Positions 18,871 to 29,425 of a stretch of DNA of 64,000 bases are shown here, one piece after another. Numbering within the stretch: the stretch's first letter is position 1; every line of letters begins with the position of its first letter. The stretch comes from Symbiodinium natans (taxonomy: Eukaryota; Sar; Dinophyceae; Suessiales; Symbiodiniaceae), in NCBI GenBank assembly GCA_905221605.1, contig CAJNDS010002751.1, positions 1 through 64,000 on the forward strand. Direction: 5' to 3'. The notes beneath the pieces were generated by a model, which was not told where the DNA came from, searched no databases, and was given only the letters and a program-made list of their open reading frames with translations. Made by a program: the position numbers and the translations under genes.

Positions 18871-19618
18871 TGTGGGTCAGGGACCAAGTTGGCCCATCTC
18901 TGGCTTACGGTCCACTGTTACTTTGGAATGACCAGGGTGCCGCAGTTGCTGCTGGGGGGATGTGTTGAGTCTGTCCTACCAGCGGCTCTTACAGGCAAGT
19001 CTCTGACTAGGATTGCTCAGAAGAAGCAAAGTGCAGCGAAAAGTGAGGAGATCGCAGGGCTGGGACACCACGCCTGTGTTCAAGAGGCTTTGGGACCTCT
19101 AAAGGCCCTCCACAATTCAGCATGGCTGCCAATCCTTAATCTTTCAGCTGCTGCGATATGATGTCTTGTATAGGGAACATTATGCAGAAGCCATATGTAA
19201 GGTATTGGCAAGCGTGCACTAGCTACACTTGTGCGAGCGGAGCCGTTAGAGCAACCCTCCCGAGACCCCTCTCTGTCTCAACATCTTCAGAACAACCCTC
19301 AGTTTATTACGAGTTTAGGGTTCAGTGCTTGTGGTTTAGGGGGGGGGGGGGGGGGGTAGGGTTCTAGGTCGCTTCCTGGTAGACTGTGACTCAACTTCAG
19401 TATCTTCTGTGAACAAGGTTTCTTATAATTACAGGCAAACAAGCATTCTTTCCAGATTCGAGCGGAAATCAGCGGAAGCGGTGACAAGAAGTTGTTAATG
19501 GGCAGGTCGTGAACGAGCATGATTGCCCAATGATGGGCATCTTGCATTGAGATGCTTTTGGCGACTGTGTTGTCCTGTTGCCAGCTGGTTGTGTTTGCAA
19601 GCAACACGCATACCTATA
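18871..19618. other. Unique DNA with low-support frames
   Basis: A + frame 18889-19161 (KSLTRIAQKKQSAAKSEEIA) and a - frame 19299-19607 are open. Neither is convincing. A G18 tract lies at 19339-19356. Confidence 0.3.
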
Positions 19619-19737
19619 GACCCTAAACCCTAAACCCTAAACCCTAAACCCTTATAAACCATAAACCGCATACTTGGGCCTTAAAACGGGGTTCCTCTAT
19701 CGCAGCTTTAGGGGCCCCGTATATACAATAATGCTCT

Positions 19738-19883
19738 ACTTGGAGGTTCATGGCACTCAGGAACCCACTAGTAACTGCACTTCTAACCCACTTAAAACCC
19801 CACTAGGGTACTTCAGGGGCTTATGAGTGGGTTAGAACTACACTTATCGTTGGGTTTCGAGTAACTACCCTGAACCTCCCAGA
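19738..19883. mobile_element. Family D element D2
   Basis: ACTTGGAGGTTCATGGCACT ... GTAACTACCCTGAACCTCCC. Confidence 0.65.
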
Positions 19884-19909
19884 AGAGGTACATGGACCCT
19901 GAGGGCGTT

Positions 19910-19975
19910 CCCTAAACCCTAAACCCTAAACCCTAAACCCTAAACCCTAAACCCTAAACCCTAAACCCTAAACCC
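19910..19975 (-). repeat. CCCTAAA array
   Basis: About 9 units, left flank of island 20. Confidence 0.85.
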
Positions 19976-19991
19976 CGTTAATGGGCTGCAG

Positions 19992-20060
19992 CAAACCCGA
20001 GGCCGAGATGCCCAGCGCGATGGCCCTCGAGCTTTGCTGCTGCGGCCTTGAGGCCTTCGG
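19992..20060 (+). CDS. Exon-like island 20 (KPEAEMPSAMALELCCCGLE)
   Basis: Acceptor GCTGCAG, donor TTCGG|GTTTAGGG, convergent flanks. Frame KPEAEMPSAMALELCCCGLE. An ATG just upstream at 19981 is in the same frame. Confidence 0.5.
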
Positions 20061-20155
20061 GTTTAGGGTTTAGGGTTTAGGGTTTAGGGGTTTAGGGTTT
20101 AGGGTTTAGGGGTTTAGGGGTTTAGGGTTTAGGGTTTTCGGGTTTAGGGTTTAGG
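20061..20155 (+). repeat. TTTAGGG/TTTAGGGG array
   Basis: About 12 units, right flank and donor of island 20. Confidence 0.85.
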
Positions 20156-20333
20156 GTGCAGGGTTTAGGGTTTGCAAGTTGCAAGTTGCAAGGGCTTAGG
20201 GTTTTAGGATCGCAAGTTTTTATGCATCAGATCATAAGCCCTGCAATTCTAGCAGCGTGCAAACCTGCAAAAGTGAACCACGTGGCCCTGCAGACCTTCA
20301 GACCTTCGAAGCCCGGCCCATATAAGCCCTACC

Positions 20334-20395
20334 CCTAAACCCTAAACCCTAAACCCTAAACCCTAAACCCTAAACCCTAAACCCTAAACCCTACA
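20334..20395 (-). repeat. CCCTAAA array
   Basis: About 8 units, 45 bp before element E2. Confidence 0.85.
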
Positions 20396-20438
20396 AATCC
20401 TAGGAGCATCCAGAGCTGCTCAAGCCTGGGGGGCTCGT

Positions 20439-20601
20439 TACAAGGAGGGGCCTCCCCTAGTTATAAGTAGAGTTATAAGGACCCTAACTTGGGTTTAGGG
20501 TTTGGGGTTTAGGGTTTAGGGTTTAGGGTTTAGGGTTTAGGGGAAATTAGGTCATAAGCCCCTTAACTGCAGTTAGTATAGTAAGGGGGCGCCTCATTGT
20601 A
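20439..20601. mobile_element. Family E element E2 containing a TTTAGGG array
   Basis: Ends and arms match E1. The centre is occupied by about 50 bp of TTTAGGG-type units (about 20491-20543) where E1 and E3 have about 10 bp of other sequence. Confidence 0.7.
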
Positions 20602-21650
20602 GGGCGTTGGCAGGTTTAGAGTTTGGGGTGTTTGGCTTAGGTGCTGCGGGCGCTTTGTTGTGCTTAAACATTCCTGACTGGGATCATGTCAGATAAACGG
20701 ACGCAGACTCGTGAAATGTTGGAGAGCTGCTTGCGCGGCCCTTCTTGTACTTCTGCCGGTGAAGATGTGATTTTTTTGTATTACGCACGAATGTGTTGAG
20801 TGAATGGAGAGGTGTTCGCAATCGCGCATGCTCGTGTGCGCATGCTTCTTGTGCAGACTGAGCTGGTGGCTCCAATTCGCAAGTTCCTTTCTGTGAGGGG
20901 GAAGGGGGGCGGAGGGAGTGTTTGGGAGACGCCCGGGGGCTTGTGCGACGAGACCTAAACCCTAGATCCTAGACCCTAGACCCTAGACCCTACTAAACCG
21001 GAGCTCCATGAAGGCTCTGGCTGTGCTTGGAGCAGTTCTCGGGGTAACGGACAGTGTGCTCGTGGGCTTCCGGGAAATTGACGAAGGCCGCAGGCAAGCA
21101 GGGAGCTGAGTAAAGTTCAGACCGTCCTTTACCGCCTGGACAGTGACAGCAAATGGGCCTCCCGATGCAAAACTGCGCGCTTCGGTCGCATCGCGCGCGG
21201 TCCGTGCAGCTGAACGCGCTCGTCCCACGCGGAAAGCGTTGTCTCTCAGGCGTTTCGCGCCGACCTGAAACCTGAAACCCTGGCTGGAGGACCTCTTGCT
21301 ACAACAATACCCCAAACCCTAAACCCCAAACCCTCAACCCTATATAAAGACCGCAGTGCTGCTGTACATTGTTGCTGTCTCCAATGCAAAATGCGTGCGC
21401 GTGTTGGGGCGATCGGCTGTAGCTGCATGGCGTCGCCGACGACATCATTCCTATAGTTAATCGTGTCATAAGGGTTATAAGGGTGCGCCCAAACTACTTC
21501 GTAGGGTGATAAGCGATGCCCGAAGGCTTCCTAAGCCTCCTAAGGCGAACCCCCTTCTCTTCGGCCCATGAACATCTCACGGCTGCGGGACAGCTAGTGT
21601 TTTTGAAAATTCTTCTTGGGGTACTAAGACTATGGTTAACCTTTTCCTCC
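20602..21650. other. Mostly unique DNA; small ORF at 21008
   Basis: Apart from the low-support ORF and short CCCTAGA/CCCTAAA patches, nothing recognised. Confidence 0.4.
21008..21109 (+). CDS. Small ORF MKALAVLGAVLGVTDSVLVG, low support
   Basis: Thirty-three codons, hydrophobic N-terminus then FREIDEGRRQAGS. The opposite strand has a 110-codon open frame over the same DNA (20983-21315), so coding strand is uncertain. Confidence 0.3.
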   Translation: MKALAVLGAVLGVTDSVLVGFREIDEGRRQAGS

Positions 21651-21659
21651 ATGCACTAG

Positions 21660-21767
21660 GTTCCTGTGCCCGGCGACGCGTCTGTGAGCCAACTTCTGCG
21701 CTTGGCCGCGCGGAATCCCCGCCTGGCAGCGCCAGGCGAGTTGGGGACAGAAAGGTGGCTGCGGGAG
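21660..21767 (+). CDS. Exon-like island 21 (VPVPGDASVSQLLRLAARNP)
   Basis: Acceptor CACTAG, donor GGGAG|GTTTCGGG; 108 bp, 36 whole codons, phase 0. Frame VPVPGDASVSQLLRLAARNP then RLAAPGELGTERWLRE. Immediately followed by a family B element. Confidence 0.6.
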
Positions 21768-21781
21768 GTTTCGGGTTTGGG

Positions 21782-21886
21782 TTGGGATGTTCCCCCTTAT
21801 TCTAACCGTCCTTAATTAATGGGGATTATATTCGGGGGCACTACAATCCCTATTAAGGACTGTTAGTATGAAAGGGAACCTCCCAA
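21782..21886. mobile_element. Family B inverted-repeat element B1
   Basis: Ends TTGGGATGTTCCCCCTTAT and GGGAACCTCCCAA; inner arms CCGTCCTTAATTAA / TTAAGGACTG. Five copies (about 100 bp) lie in 21.8-28 kb. Confidence 0.7.
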
Positions 21887-22455
21887 GTTATGAGTTTTTT
21901 GTCACCATATGGAACTGCTGGAAGCCTAACGCATCCGAAAAGATGATAGCCCGGTTGGCTACAGCGCTCACAGAACAGGAATGCTATGTTCGGCAGCTTT
22001 ACATACTAAAAGTAGATCGATATTTGGATGAACAATAAAGGGCTGCATGTTGGTATTTCTGTGCTAACTGTCTCGGCACCTGTGTTGTACCTTGTTGCCC
22101 TAGATGACAGCAAAAGCTGCACTGCGCAACCGGGCTTTGGAGCCAAACGTAAAACTTTGAAATCCGCCGCCCAAAGGTCCATGCCCGAAGCTGCAAAGCA
22201 AGGCACTGAAGAAGCAGCAGCAACAGCCCCTACGATTCAGTAGTTTACAAATTCTACAAGCCCATGAGATAAGGAATGCTTTCCCTAGCGATAGAAGATA
22301 GCCTTGAAGCCTTTCACGCAACTCCCAAATAGAGAGGATAAACTGCACCCCCACACCTAAACCCTGGGCTCTCTAAACCCTAGATAGACCTTTCAACCCT
22401 ATAAGCCACATCAACCCTAACACAAAGAGCACAAAAACCAGGAGCCCTAAACCCT
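21887..22455. other. Unique DNA, no supported gene
   Basis: Overlapping + (22028-22243) and - (21999-22354) frames; neither has clear coding quality. Confidence 0.35.
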
Positions 22456-22544
22456 ACCTAGACTATTCACTTACAGTTTAGTACAAACTACCCCTTAGCT
22501 TAGTAGGTAGAGCCCAGTCGACTGTCGGCAAACAGAGTTCCAGG
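22456..22544. mobile_element. Family A element A4
   Basis: Left ACCTAGACTATTCACTTACAG, right AACAGAGTTCCAGG; diverged copy with the CAGTTTAGTA core. Confidence 0.55.
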
Positions 22545-22617
22545 CACACCCCAAAACCCTAAACCCTGAATCCTAAACCCTAAACCCTAAACCCAAAGAA
22601 ACTCGAACCCTCCACAG

Positions 22618-22720
22618 CCGCAGGCCTCGCGCGCACGGCCGGCGTGGCCCTGGCTGCCTTAGCAGGGTTGAGAGCTGATGCGTCGGCCTCGCCGGAGGCT
22701 GGAGGGCTCCCTGGACTCAT
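22618..22720 (+). CDS. Exon-like island 22 (GLARTAGVALAALAGLRADA)
   Basis: Acceptor CTCCACAG. Ala-rich frame GLARTAGVALAALAGLRADA then SASPEAGGLPGLI, before TTTAAGGG. Right boundary unclear. Confidence 0.45.
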
Positions 22721-22734
22721 TTAAGGGTTTAGGT

Positions 22735-22835
22735 TTGGATGTTCCGCTTTTTGCTAGCAGTCCTTGCTTAAAGGGATTCTAGTACCCCTATTATGATCCG
22801 TATGAAGGACTGTTAGATAAGGGGGAACGCCCCAA
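22735..22835. mobile_element. Family B element B2
   Basis: TTGGATGTTCCGC ... AAGGGGGAACGCCCCAA with CAGTCCTT / AAGGACTG inner arms. Confidence 0.65.
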
Positions 22836-23515
22836 GGGTGCGGGGGTTTTAGGCTTTGGGGTGAAGTTTGGGTATGGGGGGTTTAAGGGTTTTAGGGTTT
22901 GGTGTTTTTGTGCTTCGGTATTTGGGATCAAGGGGGTTGCCGAGTCTAGGAGGTTAGGGGTAGATCGTTTAGGGGTTGGCTCAGGCTTCGCGACTTTATG
23001 ATTTGATTTGAGTCAGCGCGATTTTGCTTACAAAAGGGTTTTAGTTCGGCATGAAAGGGAGCAGGAACGGGTTCAAAAATTGTGCTTGTTTTCGGTCTCA
23101 GGGTGTTATCGCATGTTTTGTTTTTCACATTCGGTGTTTAAATGCGGTTTACAATCAAACCCAATCCGGGCGTATTGGTGTGTTCGAGTTTAAGCCTGAC
23201 CTGACAGCTTTTGTTTCAAACAGGAATGTACTTATAAGGATCATACACCTAAGTTCCTTAAGGTGGTCGGAGAACAAGCTTGGGATTTCCAGTTAAAGGT
23301 TTAGGGTTTCGGGTTTAGGGGCCCAAAACCCTACACCCTTGGAGCAATTTCCAAGACATGGCAGCTCCAAGGGTGTTTGCACTCGAGCTCTGGTACGAGG
23401 TGCTGAGACCAGGCTGTTTTTGTGGAGCTTGGAACTGTCTTGGGACCGCAGGGGCTTACCTTCTGGGGTAGTGAAACCATAGTAAAACTCAGCCTGACAC
23501 TGCCACAAGCCTACA
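22836..23515. other. Unique DNA, no supported gene
   Basis: Low-quality frames on both strands (22946-23508). Nothing recognised. Confidence 0.35.
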
Positions 23516-23518
23516 CTC

Positions 23519-23592
23519 CCAACCCTAAACCCTGAGCCCTAAACCCTTAACCCTTAACCCTAAACCCTAAACCCTAAACCCTAAACCCCAAA
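23519..23592 (-). repeat. CCCTAAA array
   Basis: About 10 units, left flank of island 23. Confidence 0.85.
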
Positions 23593-23602
23593 CGTGACGC
23601 AG

Positions 23603-23668
23603 AGCCCCCCAGGTTCGTCCTTTGGCTGGGAGACATCAGGCCGGCGCCCAGAACCAAAGCCCTTACAG
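23603..23668 (+). CDS. Exon-like island 23 (RFVLWLGDIRPAPRTKALT)
   Basis: Acceptor GACGCAG and donor TACAG|GCTTTAGGG, a GC donor as often seen in dinoflagellates. Frame PRFVLWLGDIRPAPRTKALT. Confidence 0.55.
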
Positions 23669-24260
23669 GCTTTAGGGATCTTTAGGGTTTAGGGTTTAGG
23701 GTTTAGGGTTTAGGGTTTTTTTCACAGGGTTTAGGGCTTAGAGCTTCTAGGGTTTAAGGTTTTGGCGTTAGGGGTTTGGGGTTTGTAAGTGCCCCAAACC
23801 CTGGCGTTTTGTAGAGTTTGAGGGAGGTTTTGGGGCTTGAGGGTTTTGGGTTTTTGGGCATCAGGAGGTTGGTTTTCGGAACTTCGCAGCCTCGAAGGTT
23901 TGTTTAGGGTTTAGGGTTTAGGGTTTAGGGCTTAGGGTATCCGAAATCGAGGAGTTCTTGAACCTCCTATGCTGGGGACCTGGGGGGGAAGTCAGGTGCA
24001 GGGTGTGCAGGGTCTATAAAGTCTACAGGGTTTATAGGATTTAAGGCTTTTTCGCGGATTGAAAGGGCTTGAAGGGCGAAAGAGTTTCTAGGGTTTGCAG
24101 GGTATAGGGTTTATAGAGTTAGAGGGTTCTTAGGGTTCAAAAGTCTTGGTAGGATGTATGGGGGCTTCTGGGCTTCATAGGGTTTGCAGGGCTTGCAATG
24201 TTTCTTGGGTCTATGGGGCCGCCAACAAGCCCATGGCAATTGGATGCAGACCATGGTACC

Positions 24261-24436
24261 TCGGGATGTCCCCCTGATACTAACAGTCCTTAATCGGGAT
24301 TCTAGTACCCCCTGTTATCATCCCTATTCGGGACTGTTCCTATAAGTTCCCCCTGATACTAACAGTCCTTAAAATCGGGATTCTAGTACCCCCTGTTATC
24401 ATCCCTATTAAGGGACTCGTTCGTATAAGGGGCAAC
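24261..24436. mobile_element. Family B element B3, body tandemly duplicated
   Basis: Two copies of the body (24268-24348 and 24349-24432), each TCCCCCTGATACTAACAGTC through GGGACT, within one pair of outer ends. Confidence 0.65.
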
Positions 24437-24841
24437 AAATGGTACCTTTGACCTTGCGGAAGGTCAGCTGAAAAAGGTCTTCGGCCCGACCAGGGCCGTA
24501 AGCCCCAAACACTTGAAAGGCTACCCCCAGAGCCTCTCATCCCTCATCTTAGGCTACAAGGCTGCTCTTAATTTCTGGATTCCGCTTACATTTCGGGTGT
24601 CGGGTTGCGGGTTTTCCGGTTCCTGCGCTGCCATGAGAAGAAGGAGCAACTTTGGAAGACGGGAAACAGGCATGAATCCCCAGACCCTGAACCCTCAATC
24701 CTAAACCCCGAAGGCCCTTATCATGGGATTCGACCTTGGACGCCTAAGGTGGTACCCTTGGGTATGGGGACCCTGTCTAAAGACACTTAAGGCATTGTGA
24801 GTATGTTTAAGGATACCTTTGGGCGTACAACCTTAGGGGTC

Positions 24842-24935
24842 TTAATCCTCAAACCCTAAACTCCAAACCCTAGACCCTAAACCCTAAACCCCAAACCCTA
24901 AACCCTAAACCCCAAACCCTGAACCCTAAACCCTA
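24842..24935 (-). repeat. CCCTAAA/CCCCAAA array
   Basis: About 13 mixed units. Confidence 0.8.
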
Positions 24936-25172
24936 GAATAGGGGTACGCCCCTAAAAGCCTTATTTCTTTGTTAGGTGGTTCGGTTCGTTTCAAGGCACA
25001 GAGGGTGCCCTTGTCATTGCGATAGGCTACTCTGGGACTTAGATAAGTAGGCCTATCAATCCTACTAAACACCCTAAGAACCCTCAATGGCGCAAAAAAG
25101 ACCTAGAAACCCTGAAAACCCCGAACAACCCTAAACCCTAAAACGCCCTAAAAGCCCTAAACGCCCTAACAG

Positions 25173-25291
25173 CTGAGACTCCTTCTGCGATGAGAACTCG
25201 CAGGTGCGGCTTCGTCCCCTGGTCGGATGCCCGCGCCGCGTGTCTTGCCGACCCCTCCTTGGTGGCTGCCTATCCACAGGAGGACGTGGGC
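25173..25291 (+). CDS. Exon-like island 24
   Basis: Acceptor CTAACAG. Open frame with ETPSAMRTRRCGFVPWSDAR then AACLADPSLVAAYPQEDVGL. An internal CGCAG|GTGCGG would split it into a 31-bp exon. Confidence 0.45.
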
Positions 25292-25514
25292 TTATAGGGC
25301 TTAGGACCCTAAACCCTAAACCCTAAACCCCAAACCCTAAACCCTGTTTATAGGGATTAGGGGTTGCAGGGATGCTCTTGGGCCATCTCAAGCCTTATGG
25401 GGATTTTGGGTTAAGGGCTTAGGGTTTTTTTGGGAAATAGGGATGATCGCAAGCCCTAATTCATGGGGATGGATGGGGGTTTGGGGTTTTAGGGTCTTAA
25501 GCCCTAAGCCCTGA

Positions 25515-25605
25515 AGCCTGAAAAAGCCCTAAGCCCTAAACCCTAAACCCTAAACCCTAAACCCTAAACCCTAAGCCCTAAACCCTAAACCCCCCCCCCC
25601 CCCTC
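25515..25605 (-). repeat. CCCTAAA array with poly-C
   Basis: About 10 units followed by a C14 run. Confidence 0.8.
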
Positions 25606-25624
25606 CCAAAGGGGGTGCTGACAG

Positions 25625-25705
25625 GATCCTGAGTATCAACACGGCGACCTGCGAAGCCGCTTCGTGGAGTTGGGCCCCGTGGCCCCGCGCCCAGCCAAGC
25701 CGGAG
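25625..25705 (+). CDS. Exon-like island 25, 81 bp phase 0
   Basis: Acceptor CTGACAG, donor CCGGAG|GTTTGGGG. Twenty-seven whole codons: DPEYQHGDLRSRFVELGPVA then PRPAKPE. Convergent flanks. Confidence 0.6.
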
Positions 25706-26145
25706 GTTTGGGGTTGAGGGGGTTTGGGGTTTGGGGTTTAGGGTTTAGGGCTTAGGGTTTAGGGTTTGGGTTTAGGTTTGTTTTGGGTGTAGGTTTCGGG
25801 GTGCAGAGTTTAGGGTTTGGGGTTTTGGGGTTTATAGGGTATGTAGGGTTCACAGGTTTTAGAGTTTATAGTTTTTGCAGGTTTTTTTGTGTTTATAGGC
25901 TCTACGGGGTGTAGGGTTCGGGTCTGGGCTTAGTGACAGGCATTTTGCGGGCCCCTGTATAAGTCCTTATAGCTCAAGAGCCAAAAACGTGTGGCGTTTT
26001 TTCCTTCTGACCAGGCGGGCTATTCATGCAGAACCTCTTTGTCGAAAAGATTCTTAGGCTTAGGTACCCTACAACAAATCAAGCCTTTAGTGCATGATCC
26101 GCTCGCTGATAGCTTAGGGACATGTTTCGGGCTCAGGTTGGGGGA

Positions 26146-26170
26146 GTTGGGGGGGGGGGGGGGGGGGGTG
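26146..26170. repeat. Poly-G tract
   Basis: About 20 G with TGG interruptions. Confidence 0.8.
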
Positions 26171-26255
26171 GGGTGGGCATCCTTAATAGGGATTATTGTA
26201 CCCCAAAGCCTTAAACCTAAACCCTAAACCCTAAACCCTAAACCCTCAACCGCAG

Positions 26256-26324
26256 CAACACCTGCCCAAGCTAGTAAGTGCTGCTTTCTTGCGGAGCAAT
26301 GGCGGCCCAGGCGCGCGGCCCAGG
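26256..26324 (+). CDS. Exon-like island 26 (QHLPKLVSAAFLRSNGGPGA)
   Basis: Acceptor AACCGCAG. The frame QHLPKLVSAAFLRSNGGPGA runs to CCCAGG|GTCTCA. A strong internal donor CTA|GTAAGTG at 26274 would make an 18-bp microexon. Confidence 0.45.
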
Positions 26325-26493
26325 GTCTCAAACACCCTCAACTCGACCGTGGGTTGAAGGTTTGGGTGTTTAGGGTTTAGGGTTTAGGGTTTAGGGTTTA
26401 GGGCTTGGGGTTTACGGATTAGGTGCAGGGTATCATTTGCTCAGTACCATGAACATGATGCTACTGAACCCTAATAAAACACCTAGAGGTGGT

Positions 26494-26600
26494 TTAGGGT
26501 CTAGGGTCTAGGGTCTAGGGTCTAGGGTCTAGGGTCTAGGGTTTAAGGTTTAGGGTTTAGGCTTTAGGGTTTAGGCTTTAGGCTTTAGGCTTTAGGCTTC
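26494..26600 (+). repeat. TCTAGGG then TTTAGGC array
   Basis: About 7 TCTAGGG units followed by TTTAGGG and GCTTTAG variants: two homogenised point variants of the heptamer side by side. Confidence 0.8.
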
Positions 26601-26640
26601 CCTTAAGGGAAACCCTGAGCCCGAACCCTTAAGCCCCAAG

Positions 26641-26712
26641 TTCGTCTCAAAAACTCCAAGAGCTCCTGGGGAGCTTTGCGCCATGGGAGCTTGGCACTTT
26701 TCCAGTCGTGGG
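26641..26712 (+). CDS. Exon-like island 27 (FVSKTPRAPGELCAMGAWHF)
   Basis: Left edge CCCCAAG, donor CGTGG|GTTTAGGG; 72 bp, 24 whole codons. Confidence 0.5.
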
Positions 26713-26790
26713 GTTTAGGGTTTAGGGTTTAGGGTTTAGGGTTTAGGGTTTAGGGTTTAGGGTTTAGGGTTTAGGGTTTAGGGTTTAGGT
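26713..26790 (+). repeat. TTTAGGG array
   Basis: About 11 units, right flank and donor of island 27. Confidence 0.85.
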
Positions 26791-27019
26791 TCAGAGTCTT
26801 GGGCTTAGGGTTTGAGGTTTAGGATTTTGGGTTTAAGCTTTGAGTGTCATTTCGGTTGAAGAGTCTTTTCTACGAAAGGAGAAGTCGTGCGCAGCTCGCT
26901 GTGACATTAGCTAATTTAACCCTAAACCCTAAACCCTAAACGCTAAACCGAATGTGTCAATTGTGCTATCCTTGCATTCTAAGACCTGAGCCCACAGGCC
27001 CTTTGCACCCTTAGCTTGT

Positions 27020-27215
27020 GGCTGGAGTTGCCCTAAACCCTAAACCATGAACCTATAACCCTAAACCTTAAATCTCAAAACCCTAAACCTTAACTCCTAA
27101 ACTCTAAGCCCCAAAAACCCTATACCCTATACCCTAAACCCTAAACCCTAAACCCTAAACCCCAAAACCTAAACCCTAGCCCTAAACCCTAAACCCTAAA
27201 CCAAACCCCAATTGG
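27020..27215 (-). repeat. Degenerate CCCTAAA array
   Basis: Mixed CCCTAAA, CCTTAAA and CCCTATA units. Confidence 0.75.
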
Positions 27216-27237
27216 GAACCTTTGGCCTGCGTGTGAG

Positions 27238-27299
27238 ACTGTACTGGTTGTGAGCGGCAAGAAGCCCTGGAAGCCCCTCAGCCATTCCCTCCACACCCA
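27238..27299 (+). CDS. Exon-like island 28, frame uncertain
   Basis: Left edge GTGTGAG, right edge CCCA|GTTTAAAT. Open as CTGCERQEALEAPQPFPPHP or as VVSGKKPWKPLSHSLHTQ. Confidence 0.4.
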
Positions 27300-27501
27300 G
27301 TTTAAATATGAGGATTTAGGGTTTAGGGTTTAGGGTTTAGGGTTTGAGGTCTACTTTAGGATGTATTGTTAGATGGTCCCAATGCTCTGTGACCCGGGGC
27401 TCAGCTTGCTCATTGGAGGCCCCCCGGAGTGTTAAGTTCCAAGAGGACCAGGCAGAGGAGATTTCTGCTACTTGGGAGCAGTCTGGAATTGTCGGTTTGT
27501 G

Positions 27502-27602
27502 TTGGGATGTTCCCCCTTATACTGACAGTCCTGATTAGGGATGAAAGTACCCTCTATCATAATCCCTATGAAGGACTGTTGGTATAAGGGGGAACATCCC
27601 AA
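27502..27602. mobile_element. Family B element B4
   Basis: TTGGGATGTTCCCCCTTATA ... TATAAGGGGGAACATCCCAA, nearly perfect outer arms. Confidence 0.75.
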
Positions 27603-27812
27603 GGTTTTGCTGGGTTTGTTGCGTTTGTTGGGTTTGCGCATGGGCGCGAACTGCAATGTCACAGGATGTTGGTATTAAGAGCACGGAGGGTGTTTTCTGG
27701 GCTTAGGATTAGGCATTGTTCTTAAGTAGTTTTTACTTGTATACTGAACTGTTACAGATATTCTTGTTTACAGATATTCTTGTTACTGCTAAATGTTTCT
27801 AGTTGTCAGAAG

Positions 27813-27912
27813 TTGGGATGGTCCCCCTTATACTAGCAGTCCTTATTAGGGATCATCGTGCCCTCCTACTATAATCCCGATAAAGGACTGTTAGTATACG
27901 GGAACATTCCAA
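27813..27912. mobile_element. Family B element B5
   Basis: TTGGGATGGTCCCCCTTATA ... GTATACGGGAACATTCCAA; 210 bp from B4. Confidence 0.7.
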
Positions 27913-28042
27913 GTGATGAGCCTCATCCCCTCTCCCCTCCCTCCCACCCTCCAAACACTGGACTCGACTGCAGACGTTGCCCTAAACCCTAAATCCTCAA
28001 CCCTAAACCCTAAACCCTAAACCCTAAACCCTTAACCGTGAG

Positions 28043-28090
28043 GTGGTGAACACCTTCGTGCATGTGCCGGACAAGGAAGCGAGGACCGGG
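28043..28090 (+). CDS. Exon-like island 29 (VVNTFVHVPDKEARTG)
   Basis: Left edge CCGTGAG, possible donor CGGG|GTCCGA. The frame VVNTFVHVPDKEARTG is convincing. A family F element begins about 20 bp further on. Confidence 0.55.
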
Positions 28091-28110
28091 GTCCGACTTT
28101 CATCTGGCCG

Positions 28111-28213
28111 GTCCTTAGTAGGGAGTGAGGGAATGAGGTACCCTATATAATCCCTTAAAGGGTATGTATATATATATATATATATATTCCCTCATTCCCT
28201 ACTAAGAACCAGG
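28111..28213. mobile_element. Family F inverted-repeat element F1
   Basis: CTTAGTAGGGAGTGAGGGAA ... TTCCCTCATTCCCTACTAAG with an (AT)n centre; lies right after an exon-like island. Confidence 0.7.
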
Positions 28214-28584
28214 GGGTCATGCTTCGGGAAGGTTTAGGGTTTTCGGGTTTGGGGTTCAGGGTTTTGGGCTTCTGTCTGCAGTTTAAGGGTTTTATTTGGG
28301 GGGGAAAGAAAGGGTTGGAGCTCCAGATTTTGTCAGGGTGCCGTTAAAAGGTTTCCTGGCTTGGTGCTTCTGGGGTTAGTTCAGGGTCAGGGTGTGCTGG
28401 CGAGGGCGCCGGTGTTGGCGTAAGGAGAAAGCATGAATCAAAGTGCAGCCTGATCGCATACCCTGCTGCCTATGCCCTTGGTAAATCGTAAATTCCAAAA
28501 CCTCCAAACACACCCATGAAACATAGCTGGGTCACATGAATTACCAGAGGGTTCAGAGTTTTGTGCAGTGTTTGCCCGCGCCAG

Positions 28585-28644
28585 AGGATGGCCTGGCGAC
28601 AGAAGACCACCCGCTCAGCCCCCGGCAGCATGCTCAACATCGAG
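28585..28644 (+). CDS. Exon-like island 30 (RMAWRQKTTRSAPGSMLNIE)
   Basis: Acceptor GCGCCAG, donor ATCGAG|GTGCCA; 60 bp, 20 whole codons, phase 0. Confidence 0.55.
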
Positions 28645-29368
28645 GTGCCATCCTCCGCCTTAAACCCCGAAAAACCCTGTTTGCTTTAGGGTTTAGGGTT
28701 TAGGGTTGAGGGTTTAGGGTTAAGGGTTTAGGGTTACACGGCTTAGAGTTTTAGGGAAACACCTATTTGATACCCCAGGAACCTTAATCCCAAAACACTG
28801 TACGGTCCGACTCTAGCCCCCTAAACCCAGCTACAAAAGCCCCAAACCCGGCTAGCCTTGGGTTCTGCTGTGTGTGGCTTTGGCCAATCGGTGGTTGATC
28901 TAAACCATCGACCCTGGTGGTATCCCCAAAAAAGCAAAAAAAGGTTTTGGGTTCAGGGCTTGTATCCCAAACTGGAAGGCATGGTTCAGATCAACTCCTA
29001 TGTTGAGGAGTAGGGTTTGGGGTTTAGGGCTTAGTGCTTAGGGTTTAGGGCTTAGGGTTTTTAGGGCTTAGGGTTTTTAGGGTTTCGATTTTGTAAGGTT
29101 TAGGGTTTAGAGCGCCAATCCTACATATCAGACACTGTATGATAGTAAAAATCCCCAACTGGGACGGTGAAGAACCTACCAGCCGTACAACAGCACGATC
29201 TTATCTCTAACCTAGGCACCTTGTTTATTGGGGCTTTGCGTGGATTCCCTGGATTGGCCGAACGTCTCCTAAGATTTGCTTATGATCTGAGAAATCCTTC
29301 TAACGCACCCAAAGCCTAATCTTTAAACCCCAGTTTCGCGGAAAAGTAGGGCTCCAAGCTCAACACAG

Positions 29369-29425
29369 TGCACCCGAAAAGGCTGACCTGTGCAGACCCG
29401 GTCGCCACGCGCTTCGCCACTTCAA
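29369..29425 (+). CDS. Exon-like island 31 (VHPKRLTCADPVATRFATS)
   Basis: Acceptor AACACAG; the frame stays open into CCCTAAA-like sequence. Right boundary unclear. Confidence 0.35.
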
